From positions 62,001 through 126,000 of the forward strand of contig NZ_AUGE01000002.1 of NCBI RefSeq assembly GCF_000426865.1: 64,000 nt of DNA, written 5' to 3'. Of this stretch, positions 23,018 through 32,641 are shown in pieces; the stretch's first letter is position 1, and each line of letters starts with the position of its first letter. A program made the translations under genes and the position numbers. The notes below the pieces were generated by a model that saw only the letters and a list, made by a program, of their open reading frames with translations, was not told the DNA's origin and did no database searches. The DNA comes from Citrifermentans bremense R1 (GTDB taxonomy: Bacteria; Desulfobacterota; Desulfuromonadia; Geobacterales; Geobacteraceae).

Positions 23018-25774
23018 TCAGTTGTGCGCCAGCTTCTGCGCTTCCTTGGCGTTGGCCTGGAATATGTTTGCCACCTCGAAGACCAGGTTCAGCGTCCCCT
23101 GATAGCCGACCCACATCTTTTGGTGCGCACCGAGCCGGTCGAAAACCGGCATTCCGGTTCTCAGGTGCGCGTTGATCCCGAGTTTCTTTGCGGCTTGGCG
23201 CCCGTTGGAGTTGGCGACCAGAAGGTCGGCTCCCACCGCCGCCTGTTCCAGGTCCTCCAGGTCCCCGACAAACACGTTTTCAGGCGGCAACCTATCCAAG
23301 CCGCGCGTCCTCGTGGCAGCAATGGCGACCTGTATCTCGCACCCAAGGCCGGCAAGGAAGTTCGTCATTCCCTTGAGATGGTCCGCCTCCAGCGCCAGCG
23401 CCACCTTCTTCTGCCCGAACTGGTAGTGACTGTCGACCATGGCGTCCATGAGGCGGCTTCTCCAGCGCCGGAATTTCTCCGGTATCGGGCGCCCGGACAA
23501 GGCCGAGAGCGTGGTCATCAAAAGGTCCGTCTCTTTGAGTCCGGTGATAGAGGTGAAGCCGTAACTCGGGATGCCGAACTTCTCCTGGAGTACCCCGGCC
23601 GCGTCCGCGAGCGAATCGCCGAAATATAGCGTCGCCTCGCTCCGTCCCGCAGCCTTGATCCGCTCGATGGCGGTGCCCCCTACGGAGAGCGCCGACACGG
23701 TCGCATCGATGTGCCCGTCCAGCGCGTTGGAGATGTCGGGCACCACCACTGGATCCAGCCCGAACGCCTCGCAGATTTCTGCGATTTCCTCGATCTCGGC
23801 AGGAGTTAGCTGGCAACCAGGAAGGATATTTACCTGTCCAGGTATCCCGATGCCACCTTCCGGCACCGTCGCCAAGATGGCCTCGACCGCAGCGGCGTAA
23901 CCCTCTTGCATCGAACCGCAGTAATCCGGGGTCGAGGCGTGGATTACGGGAATCGAGTCGTGCTCCGGATGCGCCTCGCGGAACTTGACGATGGCGCTCC
24001 TGACGTCGTCCCCCATGGTCTCGGTGAGCCCGGTGGTCATCACCCCCACCACCTCAGGCTTGAACTTCTCCATAACCCGGTTCAGGCCGATCCTCAGGTT
24101 GTCCCAGCCGCCGAAGATAGCGGCCTCTTCGCTCATGCTGGTTGAGTTGAGCGCGATCGATTCCTTGAAATGCCGTGAGAGCTGCAGCCTGATGAAGGTG
24201 GAACATCCCTGGGCGCCGTGCAAAAGCCCCAGCATCCCGTCGATGCCGAGATAAGCGAGCGTCGCCCCCAGCGCTGGCGAGTTCTTCTGCGGGTTTACCG
24301 TGGCGTTCTTGGTAGGCACCTTGACCCGCGAGGCCTTGATCTCCTCGGCGGCGAAGCGTGCGGCGTGCCCGGCTGTGTAGGCCAGGTCCGCTTTTTGGGC
24401 CTCGGCATCTTTCTCCCACGGCGCCTTTTCGTTCAGGACCGGCCAGATCGGGTTATTCACCGTGAGGTCTAGCTGTTTGGCAAAGGTGACCATCCCGGCG
24501 TAACCCGCGTAAGGGTGCGAGCGTCCGTGGTTAATGTCCAGAAACGGCGTCTTTGTCTTCAGCGCCAGGAACTTGGTCTTCCCCCCCGCGACGATCAGGT
24601 CGGGGAGCTTTTCGTACATGACCGAAAGAAGGCCGGCCGTACTGGTGTCCGCGATGATGGAGGCATCCTCGTGCATCAACGCCTTCATGCGGTAGAAGTC
24701 TTCCAACGTGGAATTCTGAGTTCCGGCGGCGAGAATCTCCACCCCCAGCTCCGCCAGCGCGTTCACCATGGACCAGGTTTTCACCCCCCCGGTAAAAAGC
24801 ACCGCCTTCTTCCCGGAGAGCCTCTCCCGGTAGGGAGTAAGCTCCGCGCGACAAGCCTCCTCGCACTCGGCGATCAGCTTTTCCACCCGGTCCTGCATCA
24901 CCCCCTTCTCCAGGCCGTTCACCCGGTCGTCCAACTCCCGCGCTATGTCCCGCAGCGCCTTGGCGACATCGGTCATGCCGTAGAAGGATTCCTCCAGGTA
25001 CGGTATGCCGTACACCTTCTGCATTTTCTTGGCGAGGTTGGTGAGGCTTTTGGAGCAGACGATGATGTTCAGCTTGGCGCGATGCGCGTAGCGCAGCTCC
25101 TCGAACTTGGCGTCGCCGCTGATGCAGGAGAGGACGCGGATCCCGAGCCGGTCGAAGAGCGGCAGCATCCCCCAGAGGTCGCCGGCGATGTTGTACTCGC
25201 CGATCAGGTTGATGTCGTAATCCGTCGTGTATTCCGGCTCCGCCGTACCGATCACGTATTTGAAGAGGGTCTCGCCGGCCAGGCGGTTGCCGATGTTCTT
25301 GTCGCCGATGAAGCCCGGCGTGTTCACCGGGATCACCGGGACGCTCACCTTGTCCTGTGCCGCTTTGCAGACCGCCTCGATGTCGTCGCCGGTCATTGAG
25401 GTAACGCACGTGGCGTAGACGAAGATCGCCTTTGCCTCCGGGTAGCGTGCCGCCAGTTCCTGGATGGCGCGGTAGAGCTTCTTTTCGCCGCCGAAGATCA
25501 CGTCGTTTTGCAACATCTCCGTAGTGAAGCCGCGGCGGTAGATCTGGGAATCCGAGGAGCGTGCCCCGCGGTTGTCCCAGGAGTTTCCGGCGCAGGCGAT
25601 GGGGCCGTGCACCAGGTGGATGACGTCGGTAATGGGCATGAGGACCACGCGGGCGCCGTCGTAGGCGCAGCTTCGTTCCGTTCCCTCGCCCGGTTCCGAC
25701 TTTTTGCAGAACTTAGGAGCCCCGGCATCGTGAGTGTCGCAATCAGTTGTGTCGTACCAGTCTGGCTTCGCCAT
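23018..25774 (-). CDS. nifEN: NifEN, fused NifE-NifN nitrogenase cofactor scaffold
   Basis: 918 residues. The first roughly 470 are NifE (CAYDGARVVLMPITDVIHLVHGPIACAG, SWDNRG, YATCVTSMTGDDI). From about 490 onward they are NifN (ATLAYLGIDGMLGLLHGAQGCSTF, then TTGLTETMGDDV). NifEN is the scaffold on which NifB-co is matured to FeMo-co with molybdenum and homocitrate. The two are separate proteins in most diazotrophs; a single open frame without a stop joins them here, as in other Geobacter. AAAAGGAGG precedes the ATG. It lies between nifK and nifX. Confidence 0.95.
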   Translation of the reverse strand: MAKPDWYDTTDCDTHDAGAPKFCKKSEPGEGTERSCAYDGARVVLMPITDVIHLVHGPIACAGNSWDNRGARSSDSQIYRRGFTTEMLQNDVIFGGEKKLYRAIQELAARYPEAKAIFVYATCVTSMTGDDIEAVCKAAQDKVSVPVIPVNTPGFIGDKNIGNRLAGETLFKYVIGTAEPEYTTDYDINLIGEYNIAGDLWGMLPLFDRLGIRVLSCISGDAKFEELRYAHRAKLNIIVCSKSLTNLAKKMQKVYGIPYLEESFYGMTDVAKALRDIARELDDRVNGLEKGVMQDRVEKLIAECEEACRAELTPYRERLSGKKAVLFTGGVKTWSMVNALAELGVEILAAGTQNSTLEDFYRMKALMHEDASIIADTSTAGLLSVMYEKLPDLIVAGGKTKFLALKTKTPFLDINHGRSHPYAGYAGMVTFAKQLDLTVNNPIWPVLNEKAPWEKDAEAQKADLAYTAGHAARFAAEEIKASRVKVPTKNATVNPQKNSPALGATLAYLGIDGMLGLLHGAQGCSTFIRLQLSRHFKESIALNSTSMSEEAAIFGGWDNLRIGLNRVMEKFKPEVVGVMTTGLTETMGDDVRSAIVKFREAHPEHDSIPVIHASTPDYCGSMQEGYAAAVEAILATVPEGGIGIPGQVNILPGCQLTPAEIEEIAEICEAFGLDPVVVPDISNALDGHIDATVSALSVGGTAIERIKAAGRSEATLYFGDSLADAAGVLQEKFGIPSYGFTSITGLKETDLLMTTLSALSGRPIPEKFRRWRSRLMDAMVDSHYQFGQKKVALALEADHLKGMTNFLAGLGCEIQVAIAATRTRGLDRLPPENVFVGDLEDLEQAAVGADLLVANSNGRQAAKKLGINAHLRTGMPVFDRLGAHQKMWVGYQGTLNLVFEVANIFQANAKEAQKLAHN

Positions 25775-25788
25775 TGGAGCCTCCTTTT

Positions 25789-25919
25789 AAAACCATTAGC
25801 AAGGAGAACATCTGAGGACTTCTGAGGAAAGACAAAGACTTGAGTTTTAAACCTTCTTGTGCTTCTCTCCTTGCCTTTGCTTACTCAGGTTTCCTCTCAA
25901 TCTCCTTGCTAATGGTTTT
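25789..25919. repeat. Perfect 19-bp inverted repeat, nifK to nifEN junction
   Basis: AAAACCATTAGCAAGGAGA at 25789-25807 is exactly mirrored by TCTCCTTGCTAATGGTTTT at 25901-25919. Further partial complementarity continues inward (TGAGGAAAG against TTTCCTCTCA). It fills the space between the nifK stop and the nifEN ribosome site and differs in sequence from the hexamer elements at the other junctions. Confidence 0.92.
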
Positions 25920-25925
25920 GGGTTT

Positions 25926-27389
25926 TTATCTCATCATCTCGAAGTGCCGGTCCTCGCAGGTCTCGTCTCGTATCTCGATGAACTTGTTGCAGATGGCGGT
26001 CAGCATGTTGATGGCGCCCTGGTAGCCGATGAGGGGCGAACGGTGCAGGTTGACGCGGTCGAAGACCGGGAAGCCGAACCGGAAGAGCGGGATGCCTGCG
26101 TCGCGCGCCGCGAACTTGCCGTGGGTGTCGCCGATCATCGCGTCGACCGGGTCGGTCATCAGCAGACTCCTCATGTGCCAGAGGTCCTTGCCCATGTAGA
26201 TATTGCACCCCTTGCCGTCTGGGGAACTGTCAAGAAGCGCCTGGAGCTCTTTCTCGACCTTTTTGTTCCCCTTGCTGCAAAGGATGTGGTACGGCTTGGC
26301 ACCCATCTCCAGTAGGAAGGAGACATACCCGATCAGGTAGTCCGGGTCGCCGTAAAGGGCGAACTTCTTGCCGTGAATGTACTGGTGCGCGTCGGTCATG
26401 GCGTCGACGGCGTAGCCGCGTTCGGCCTTGAGGGACGCGGGTACCGGCTTGCCGAAGAGTTCGGAGAGCTTCAAAAGCAGCGCGTCGGTCTTGGCAACGC
26501 CGAACGGGGTCGGCAGCGAGACGTGGGTCCCGGAGTAGTTGTCCTTGATCCAGGTAAAGGTCTTGGCGCTGGAAAAAGGCGCCACGGTCAGAGTGGCCTT
26601 GCCGTTGATGGAGTCAGCCGCGTCTTCGAGCTTGGTGCCGCCCGGATAGGGGCGGTAGGTGCCGTCCAGGGGCGAATCGAAGGTGTCGGAGATATCGGCC
26701 AAAAGCGTGTAGGGGATGCCGAATTCCTTCAGGATCCTCTTGTACTCCCGGTAGTTCCCGGTGTTGCAGTCAAAGCCCGGGATCAAGTTCAACTTACCGG
26801 TGCAGCGCCCCTCGACTTTCTTCCCCTCGGTCAGCGACTGCAGGATGGAGAGAAGCATGGCGTCGTAGCCGTGAACGTGCGAGCCGTTGAAGCTCGGGGT
26901 GTTGGCGTAGGGGAGCGGGTAGTCCTGCGGCACGATCCCCTTGTTTCTCGCGTTCTTGATGAACGCGGTCAGGTCGTCGCCGATGACCTCCGGCATGCAG
27001 GAGGTGAAGACCGCCATCATCTTGGGCTTATAGATGGTGTAGGCGTTCTCCAGGGCCTCGTGCAGGTTGTTCTGCCCACCGAACACCGCGCCGTCCTCGG
27101 TCATGGAGTCGGACACTGCCGGAGCCGGCTCGCGGAAGTGGCGGTTGAAGGTGGAGCGGTAGTACGAGGCGCACCCTTGCGATCCGTGCACGAAGGGGAG
27201 CGTCCCCTCGAAGCCGTGCGCGGCGAGTTCCGCGCCCAGCGGTTGGCAGGCGTGCGGCGGGTTGATCACCAGCGCCTGGCGGGCGAAGTTCTTCTCCTTG
27301 TACTCCTCGGTATTGATCCACGCGGAAACCCGTTTCACTTCCTCTTCGGGAATCTCGGTGACGTATTTCACGGCAGCTTCTGCAGTCAT
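25926..27389 (-). CDS. nifK: NifK, nitrogenase MoFe protein beta chain
   Basis: 487 residues. P-cluster cysteine regions are seen in NPPHACQPLGAELAAHG and GSQGCASYYRSTFNRHF, the third in VFTSCMPEVIGDD. The substrate-side SEMTEDG-like region reads VSDSMTEDGAVFGG, and the C terminus carries RFGFPVFDRVNLHRSP. NifK forms the alpha2beta2 MoFe protein with NifD and shares the P-cluster with it. It is shorter than the about 520-residue form of Azotobacter, as in other group II nitrogenases. It follows nifD with a 132-base repeat-filled gap. Confidence 0.96.
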   Translation of the reverse strand: MTAEAAVKYVTEIPEEEVKRVSAWINTEEYKEKNFARQALVINPPHACQPLGAELAAHGFEGTLPFVHGSQGCASYYRSTFNRHFREPAPAVSDSMTEDGAVFGGQNNLHEALENAYTIYKPKMMAVFTSCMPEVIGDDLTAFIKNARNKGIVPQDYPLPYANTPSFNGSHVHGYDAMLLSILQSLTEGKKVEGRCTGKLNLIPGFDCNTGNYREYKRILKEFGIPYTLLADISDTFDSPLDGTYRPYPGGTKLEDAADSINGKATLTVAPFSSAKTFTWIKDNYSGTHVSLPTPFGVAKTDALLLKLSELFGKPVPASLKAERGYAVDAMTDAHQYIHGKKFALYGDPDYLIGYVSFLLEMGAKPYHILCSKGNKKVEKELQALLDSSPDGKGCNIYMGKDLWHMRSLLMTDPVDAMIGDTHGKFAARDAGIPLFRFGFPVFDRVNLHRSPLIGYQGAINMLTAICNKFIEIRDETCEDRHFEMMR

Positions 27390-27407
27390 AGTAGTGCTCC
27401 TTAAAAT

Positions 27408-27519
27408 CGAGATTAAGATTGAGATTAAGATTGAGATTAAGATTGAGAAGAAGCTGAAACAGATACTGCCAACTCCCTTACTGACTTTACTTAATCTTTA
27501 TCTCAATCTTTATCTGGTT
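27408..27519. repeat. Hexamer-based inverted repeat, nifD to nifK junction
   Basis: A near-perfect 12-bp direct repeat (GAGATTAAGATT, more than three copies) at 27408-27450 faces an inverted CTTAATCTTTATCTCAATC-type tract at 27489-27519. The arms could form a long stem in the nifDK message. Confidence 0.88.
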
Positions 27520-27521
27520 CA

Positions 27522-28964
27522 CTAAAAGGGCGCCTTCACCAGCTTCCAGGTCGGGCTGTTGACGGCCATGTCGACGTCGCGGGCGAAGATCGGGAAGCCG
27601 TTATAGGCGTGGTACGGACCGGAGTAGTCCCAACTGTGCATCTGGCGGAACGGGATGCCCATCTTCTGGAACAGGTACTTCTCCTTGATGCCTGAGCCGA
27701 TCAGGTCGGGACGGAGCTCATCCACGAACTGCTCCAGCTCGTGCTCGGACGCGTCGTCGTAGATCACGGTCGCCTCAGGCATCTCCACGGAGGTTCTTTC
27801 GTAGTCGTCGCCATGGGCGAACTCGTAACCGGAACCGACCACGGTCATGCCGAGGTCTGCGTAGGCGTTAACGGTGTGACGGGGGCGCAGGCCGCCGACG
27901 TAGAGCATCACCTTCTTTCCTTCCAGGCGCGGGCGGTACTCGTCGATTACCGCCTGCATGATCGGGTCGTACTTGGCGATCGCCTTTTCCACCTTCTCCT
28001 TGATGTTGTCATCGAAGTACTCGGCGATCTTCCTCAGGCTCTCGCGGATCTTGGTCGGACCGAAGAAGTTGAACTCCAGCCAGGGGATGCCGTACTTCTC
28101 TTCCATGACGCGGCACATGTAGTTCATGGAACGGTAGCAGTGGATCAGGTTCAGCTTGACCTTGTGCGTCGCGGCGATCTTTTCCAGTTCGCCGTCGCCG
28201 GTCCATACCGCCTTGACGTTCAACCCTATTTCTTCAAGCAGAGGTTTAACGCTCCAGACGTCGCCGCCGATGTTGTAGTCGCCGATGAGGGCGATGTCGT
28301 ACGGGGTCTCCGGCTCGGCGAATTCGCGGGTGCCGATAATGTGGTCGCGGATGGTGTCGTTGGAGATGTGGTGGCCAAGGGACTGGGACACGCCGCGGAA
28401 CCCCTCGCAGTTGCAAGGGATGACCGGGATCTCCAGTTCCTGCGAGGCAACCTTCGCCACGGAGTTGATGTCGTCGCCGATGAGACCGACCGGGCATTCG
28501 GAAAGGACCGAGATCCCTTTGGCCAGCGGGAAAAGGTCGTGCGCCTCGGCCAGCAGGGTCTTCAACTTCTTGTCGCCGCCGTAGACGATGTCCTTTTCCT
28601 GGAAGTCGGAGGTGAACTGCATGGCGAACTGGCTGACGCCGTTCACGCCGGTGACCAGGTTGCGGCGGGTCCCCCAGGAGTACCAGCCGCAACCGACCGG
28701 ACCGTGGGAGACGTGCACCATGTCCCGGATCGGGCCCCAGACCACCCCTTTGGCCCCTGCGTAGGCGCAGCCGCGGGCGCTCATGATGCCGGGGACGGTC
28801 TTGCGGTTGCTCTTCACGCAAGCCCCTTCCCCCTCGTTGGGGGCCAAGTGCGGCGCCCTCTTCTTCTTGGCCTTCTCCGGATAGATCTCCAGGGCGTGGT
28901 CGATCATCGCCTGGGTAGATTCCTTGGTGATTCCTTCTACCTTCTTTATTGGTGCCTCAGACAT
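27522..28964 (-). CDS. nifD: NifD, nitrogenase MoFe protein alpha chain
   Basis: 480 residues. P-cluster ligands are in [23 protein letters not shown] and [12 protein letters not shown]. The FeMo-co Cys ligand is in [11 protein letters not shown] and the cofactor His in [15 protein letters not shown]. The His of the substrate pocket lies in [14 protein letters not shown]. It is the catalytic subunit that binds FeMo-co and reduces N2. The cofactor ligand set is that of a molybdenum enzyme, and no delta-subunit gene (anfG/vnfG) is nearby. Confidence 0.97.
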   Translation of the reverse strand: MSEAPIKKVEGITKESTQAMIDHALEIYPEKAKKKRAPHLAPNEGEGACVKSNRKTVPGIMSARGCAYAGAKGVVWGPIRDMVHVSHGPVGCGWYSWGTRRNLVTGVNGVSQFAMQFTSDFQEKDIVYGGDKKLKTLLAEAHDLFPLAKGISVLSECPVGLIGDDINSVAKVASQELEIPVIPCNCEGFRGVSQSLGHHISNDTIRDHIIGTREFAEPETPYDIALIGDYNIGGDVWSVKPLLEEIGLNVKAVWTGDGELEKIAATHKVKLNLIHCYRSMNYMCRVMEEKYGIPWLEFNFFGPTKIRESLRKIAEYFDDNIKEKVEKAIAKYDPIMQAVIDEYRPRLEGKKVMLYVGGLRPRHTVNAYADLGMTVVGSGYEFAHGDDYERTSVEMPEATVIYDDASEHELEQFVDELRPDLIGSGIKEKYLFQKMGIPFRQMHSWDYSGPYHAYNGFPIFARDVDMAVNSPTWKLVKAPF

Positions 28965-29016
28965 ATAAGTCTCCTTATTGGTACCGGCCGCCGCTTCGCC
29001 TTCCTCCTGATGCCGC

Positions 29017-29055
29017 GATTGCTCCCCCCTTCGAGAAGGGGGGCAGGGGGGGATT
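29017..29055. repeat. Dispersed G/C-rich palindrome between nifH and nifD
   Basis: GCTCCCCCCTTCGAGAAGGGGGGCAGGGGGG-type sequence, with CCCCCCTTC paired to GAAGGGGGG around a GA-type centre. A related element lies at about 19571-19601. It could form a hairpin after nifH and lower nifDK relative to nifH. Confidence 0.7.
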
Positions 29056-29087
29056 TGGTCTAAGGCTTCATCCGGTAATAGGTCAGA

Positions 29088-30230
<1,143 letters not shown>

Positions 30231-30330
30231 TCAAGCTGCCGTTATTGCATCATTTTAGCTTTCAGTGGCAATGAATGGCGGCTTGACCTCCAACCATCTG
30301 CCTATTTTTCTGCCTAAGTTTTATGCAACG

Positions 30331-31479
30331 TCAGGCAGCGAGCGAAGCCCCTTTTCCCTGGTGCAGCTTGACCAGGTCCATCGGCGCCAGGGGCCCCTTG
30401 ATGCGCTGCGCCGTGCTCCTCACCTTGTCCATCAGTCCCTGCGCCTCTTCCCTGGAAATGGGGATGCCGATCTGGCGGTAGCTTTCCACGATCCCGTTGG
30501 TCCCGGAATGCTTTCCCGCTACGATGTGCCTTTTCAGCCCCACCTCCTCGGGGGTGAACCCCTCGTAGTTGGTCGGGTCCTTCAGCACGCCGTCGGCATG
30601 CAGCCCCGACTCGTGGGAGAAGACCCGCTCGCCCACAACAGCCTTCCAGGGAGGAACCTCGCGGTTGGAGGCGCGCCCCACCAGCCGGGACACCGATTGA
30701 AAGCGCCTGGTGTCGATGCCGACGTCGATGCCGCAGGCAACCTTCAGCGCCATGACCACCTCTTCCAATGCCGCATTGCCAGCCCGTTCGCCGAGGCCGT
30801 TGACCGTGGTGCTGACGTAGGAAGCCCCTCCCCTCACCCCGGCCAGGGCGTTCGCCGTGGCAAGCCCCAGGTCGTTGTGGGTGTGCACCTCGATGTCGAG
30901 TCCTGGGACCGCGCCCTTCAGGCGCCTTACCATTTCGAACATCGCGAAGGGATCGAGGATGCCGAGCGTGTCGCAGAAACGGAAGCGGTCGGCGCCGTTT
31001 GCTTGGGCGATCTGCATCAGCTGGATCAGGAAGTCGCTGTCGGCGCGGCTGGCGTCCTCGCCCCCGACGCAGACGTAGAGCCCCTTCTCCTTGGCAAAGC
31101 ATAGCGCCCGCTTCAGCTGTTCCTTCACGAAATCCCTGCTCTTGTTGATCTTGTGTTCGATCATGATGTCCGAGACGCTGAGCGAGATATCCACGGCTTT
31201 TATGCCGCAGGCGATGCTTGCCTCGATGTCTTGAACCAGCGCGCGGTTCCAGGTGATGAGCCGGGCCGAAAGGCCCAACGCCACCAGTGCCCGGATCGAG
31301 TCGCGCTCCTCCTCGCCCATGGCGGGTATGCCGCATTCCAGTTCGTGGACGCCCATGGCGTCCAAGTGCCTGGCGATGGAGATCTTTTCCTTTGCGGTAA
31401 AGACCACCCCTGCCGTCTGTTCGCCGTCTCGCAGCGTGGTGTCGCCGATGAAAACCTGGGCCTTGTTAACTCCAGCCAT
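30331..31479 (-). CDS. nifV: NifV, homocitrate synthase
   Basis: 382 residues of the DRE-TIM metallolyase family. DTTLRDGEQTAGV is the N-terminal metal/acceptor motif, EVHTHNDLGLATANAL supplies the metal-binding His pair, and STTVNGLGERAGNA is the family's third signature. The C-terminal HESGLHADG and GKHSGTNG segments are also typical. NifV condenses acetyl-CoA with 2-oxoglutarate to give the R-homocitrate ligand of FeMo-co. It lies upstream of nifH on the same strand, with its own sigma-54 promoter. Its short length and place in the nif cluster favour NifV over a lysine-pathway homocitrate synthase. Confidence 0.94.
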   Translation of the reverse strand: MAGVNKAQVFIGDTTLRDGEQTAGVVFTAKEKISIARHLDAMGVHELECGIPAMGEEERDSIRALVALGLSARLITWNRALVQDIEASIACGIKAVDISLSVSDIMIEHKINKSRDFVKEQLKRALCFAKEKGLYVCVGGEDASRADSDFLIQLMQIAQANGADRFRFCDTLGILDPFAMFEMVRRLKGAVPGLDIEVHTHNDLGLATANALAGVRGGASYVSTTVNGLGERAGNAALEEVVMALKVACGIDVGIDTRRFQSVSRLVGRASNREVPPWKAVVGERVFSHESGLHADGVLKDPTNYEGFTPEEVGLKRHIVAGKHSGTNGIVESYRQIGIPISREEAQGLMDKVRSTAQRIKGPLAPMDLVKLHQGKGASLAA

Positions 31480-31518
31480 CTCGCCCTCCTCAGGAGCTTT
31501 CGCCCCGTCAAGCGTGCC

Positions 31519-31532
31519 GGGCGCCGTTGCCC
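31519..31532 (-). promoter_or_regulatory. Single A..G hexaloop hairpin at the start of the nifV leader
   Basis: On the minus strand GGGC-AACGGC-GCCC is a 4-bp stem with a hexaloop of the same A1/G4 form as in the nifH and nifB leaders. It begins about 5 bases from the predicted transcript start. No second hairpin and no terminator with a T-run follow, so this is only half of the two-hairpin pattern and may be chance. Confidence 0.4.
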
Positions 31533-31547
31533 TGATGCAGCTTGGTT

Positions 31548-31563
31548 AGCAGAAGCTGTGCCA
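31548..31563 (-). promoter_or_regulatory. Sigma-54 (RpoN) promoter for nifV
   Basis: On the minus strand TGGCACAGCTTCTGCT gives TGGCAC and TGCT with correct spacing. The predicted start is near 31537, about 58 bases before the nifV start. A palindrome CAGGT-N6-ACCTG at 31579-31594 lies about 50 bases upstream of the start and could be an activator site. Confidence 0.85.
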
Positions 31564-31751
31564 TGAGCGGCCCAGGTTCAGGTATACACACCTGGACCGG
31601 GAGCTAACTCTGCGAAGCTGCGTGGGCTTTTTTTCTGGGGAGCTTGAGAGGGTGGCGAAGAGGATTGCTGCGCCGATCTGGCTACAGGCTCAGCAGCAGC
31701 TTAATTTAACGGCAGAAGCCGCAATTAAAAAGGTAAGCAGAGTACAGAGTG

Positions 31752-31804
31752 AAAAGGGGACCGGCTACTTTTTGATTTCAAAAAGTAGCCGGTCCCCCTT
31801 TTTT
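31752..31804. terminator. GGGACCGGCTAC hairpin (copy 3), probable bidirectional terminator
   Basis: AAAAGGGGACCGGCTACTTTTT and its near-exact complement around a 6-base loop, with T-runs on both sides. It lies 16 bases after the stop of the DUF1499 gene and belongs to the family at 11163 and 16484, with the C/G change compensated on both arms. The rest of 31595-31751 shows nothing further that I can support. Confidence 0.85.
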
Positions 31805-31819
31805 ATGCACGGTAGCGAA

Positions 31820-32608
31820 CTACGGTTTCACTTCTCCTGGAACCACCTTCGACAGGTAGGCGCGGATCCTTTTCGCATTGGTGCCGACGTCGCTTATGCC
31901 TTCTCTTGAGACGGAGCGTACGTCCAGCAGGGAACGATTCCCCGCGGGCTGGATCCGGATGACGATGTCATCCTTGAAGCCGAACCACTTGGTGGTGTCG
32001 GTCGCCTCTATCTTCCCCTCGGCAGGAAGTTCCGCCACGATGTCCCAACCCATGTCGCGCGTCGCCAGTAGCGCAACCTTGTACGCTTCCACCTGAGGAT
32101 AAGGAAGCACCACTGTCTTCAAATCTGGATAGGCCTTTTGCTGCATTGCCGCCACAGCCGCGCCAGGGTAACGGACCCCGGCGTGGCGCGCCGAACTGAT
32201 GGCGACGAAGGCGGGAGGATGCTGGAGGTCGGTGGAGATGTCATGGATGCGGGGATAAGCCTGCGCCTGCGTCTTCCAGTACAGCGGGATGCCGAAAGCA
32301 GCCAGCGCCAGCAGCAAGGCGAGCAGTGAAAGGAGAATCCCCTTGGCATGCCGCTTCCGGATCGAGATGAGCCCGGATACCAGCGCCAGCAACGCGCAGC
32401 CAAGACCGATATAGCCGGCTGCCTTGATCAGGGCGAAGCCGGTCCTGAAGTGCCAGAGATGGACCCGGGAGCCGAGCCCGGAGCTCAAGAGCAGGATAAC
32501 GGCGACAACGGCGCAAGCTGCCGCGAAAAGCGGAAACACCAACCAGGTGCTGCGGTCGGAATGATTTGGAGAATGCATCTGGTCCTTCGAGTGCCCCTGG
32601 TATTCCAT
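31820..32608 (-). CDS. DUF1499-family membrane protein
   Basis: 262 residues. Three hydrophobic segments at about 22-42, 57-80 and 88-110 are followed by a soluble DUF1499 domain (residues about 125-258) with HPPAFVAISSARHAGVRYPGA and the WFGFKDDIVIRIQP strand pair. DUF1499 is a domain of unknown function found in many bacteria and plastids. GGGGAGG precedes the ATG. It has its own hairpin terminator and is not obviously linked to nif. Confidence 0.82.
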   Translation of the reverse strand: MEYQGHSKDQMHSPNHSDRSTWLVFPLFAAACAVVAVILLLSSGLGSRVHLWHFRTGFALIKAAGYIGLGCALLALVSGLISIRKRHAKGILLSLLALLLALAAFGIPLYWKTQAQAYPRIHDISTDLQHPPAFVAISSARHAGVRYPGAAVAAMQQKAYPDLKTVVLPYPQVEAYKVALLATRDMGWDIVAELPAEGKIEATDTTKWFGFKDDIVIRIQPAGNRSLLDVRSVSREGISDVGTNAKRIRAYLSKVVPGEVKP

Positions 32609-32641
32609 AGAAACCTCCCCCGTTGCAAACAGCCCCAGCCC

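Noticed and set aside
31622-31909. A 95-residue plus-strand frame after the nifV promoter
   Set aside because: It reads through the dispersed hairpin at 31752-31804 and into the antisense of the DUF1499 gene, with no ribosome site.
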